Origin: Proteobacteria bacterium UBA1673 | GTDB taxonomy: Bacteria > Pseudomonadota > Gammaproteobacteria > Comchoanobacterales > Comchoanobacteraceae | DNA length: 5,599 nt | Direction of reading: 5' to 3' | Assembly: GCA_002320385.1 (NCBI GenBank) | Contig: DCKN01000095.1 | Coordinates: 1 to 5,599, forward strand | In this document: positions 4,809 to 5,599 of the stretch, piece after piece | Layout of the letters: every line of letters starts with the position of its first letter | Numbering within the stretch: the first letter of the stretch is position 1 | Translations under genes and position numbers: made by a program | The notes under the pieces: model-generated | What the model saw: only the letters and a program-made list of their open reading frames with translations | Database searches by the model: none | Told to the model about the DNA's origin: nothing

Positions 4809-5599
4809 GTGGTTTGGTTTAAACAATTACAGGCATTTCGGTTTACTGCCCCCGGTGACAAGCAGGCATCGGACTTGCAGGAAGCCCTTGGCAAACAAAT
4901 CATCGGCGATTGCCCTCCAGGTGTTGCTGTGTCGTATGGTTGGCAAAGTCCTGTGAGTGATCATAATCAAGAATTATTAGTGAGTATTGGTGATTACCAT
5001 TGTGGGTGCTTTAGTGTGGCTAAGCGTTTGCTGCCGCTTGATGTGATTCGACAAACCGTTGCCGAACGTGTCGCACAGATGGAGTCTGAACAGGGTATTG
5101 AAGTGTCAAAACGAGAGCGGCGGCGTATGGTTGAAGAGGCGCATTTTGAGCTTTTGCCAAAGGCATTCATTCAGCGTAAGTCCTGTATGGTGATTTGGGA
5201 TTGGAAAAATCAAATGATGTTTGTGAGCACTGCGCAGCAGGCCATGCTCGATAGTTTGACTGCCTCTTTAGCTTTTTGTGTGCCAGGCTGGATGATCAAG
5301 ATTTGTAAGCCTGAACAAAATGTTGAGCGGAGTTTGACTGGATGGCTTAAGGAGTCCTCATCGTTGCCTGACGGTCTTACTTGGGGTGATGCATGCCAGC
5401 TAGCAGATCCTAAAGATCGTTTTTGTTCGATTCGTTTTGCTGGAAACGAGCTGCAGAGTCAATCTGTGTTGCAGCACTTACAGGATGGCATGTGGGTCAA
5501 ACAAGCTCAATTGCAGTGGCAAGAGCGCATACGCTTTGTGCTAAACCCGAATTTCACCTTGTCCCAGATCAAATACTTGGACTTAGAAAAAGATCTGGA
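4809..5599 (+). CDS. rdgC: Recombination-associated protein RdgC, cut by the right edge
   Basis: RdgC is a ring-shaped, DNA-binding dimer in the nucleoid that binds double-stranded DNA without sequence preference and restrains RecA-driven recombination. The first 263 codons are visible; the E. coli protein has 303, so about 40 residues are missing to the right. Family landmarks, compared from memory with E. coli RdgC, are WFKQLQAFRFT at the N-terminus (E. coli WFKNLMVYRLS), LLPKAFIQRKSCMVIWDW near residues 115-135, VSTAQQAMLDSL after it, and LQWQERIRFVLN near 235-250 (E. coli LDWQQRIQFVM). The start is GTG 4809, with AGGAG (4799-4803) five bases upstream, and it places WFK at residues 3-5 as in E. 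coli. The reading frame is intact throughout the window. The gene lies back to back with the ruvC relic, whose missing 5' part should have occupied this promoter and start region. Confidence 0.95.
   Translation, partial: MVWFKQLQAFRFTAPGDKQASDLQEALGKQIIGDCPPGVAVSYGWQSPVSDHNQELLVSIGDYHCGCFSVAKRLLPLDVIRQTVAERVAQMESEQGIEVSKRERRRMVEEAHFELLPKAFIQRKSCMVIWDWKNQMMFVSTAQQAMLDSLTASLAFCVPGWMIKICKPEQNVERSLTGWLKESSSLPDGLTWGDACQLADPKDRFCSIRFAGNELQSQSVLQHLQDGMWVKQAQLQWQERIRFVLNPNFTLSQIKYLDLEKDL

Overview
The window looks like chromosomal DNA from a gammaproteobacterium or a close relative. It carries an rdgC gene, whose family is confined to beta- and gammaproteobacteria, bacterial sigma70-type promoters, a proteobacterial tRNA-Thr, and moderately AT-rich coding sequence. 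No single marker fixes the genus. A VWA protein that ends in a eukaryote-type CaaX box, a large cysteine-peptidase-like protein and a decayed DNA-repair gene together suggest a host-associated lineage such as the Legionellales, but that is inference.

Layout from left to right: (1) the possible last 17 codons of an unidentified gene, ending at 55 (+). (2) A tRNA-Thr(UGU) on the minus strand (134-205) with a near-consensus promoter (215-243). (3) About 300 bp without a recognisable gene. (4) A NUDIX hydrolase (543-1127, +). (5) A 539-residue von Willebrand factor A (VWA) domain protein (1255-2874, +) with an intact metal-binding MIDAS site, a repetitive N-terminal half and the C-terminus Cys-Arg-Val-Met. 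(6) After a 225-bp gap with its own promoter, a 418-residue protein (3100-4356, +) whose C-terminal part carries NlpC/P60-like catalytic motifs with a long insertion. (7) A relic of the Holliday junction resolvase gene ruvC on the minus strand (about 4337-4740), spread over several frames. (8) rdgC, starting at GTG 4809 (+) and running off the right edge.

The NUDIX, VWA and peptidase-like genes point the same way, but the gaps between them and the separate promoter candidates argue against one tight operon. The VWA and peptidase-like proteins have no housekeeping identity I can recognise. They are the best candidates for something undescribed: one could be prenylated and membrane-anchored inside a eukaryotic host, the other could cleave amide or peptide bonds. 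The ruvC relic fills what first looks like an empty 450-bp gap. It has lost catalytic residues and contains a stop codon and frame changes. An almost perfect palindrome covers both a frameshift and the lost catalytic glutamate.
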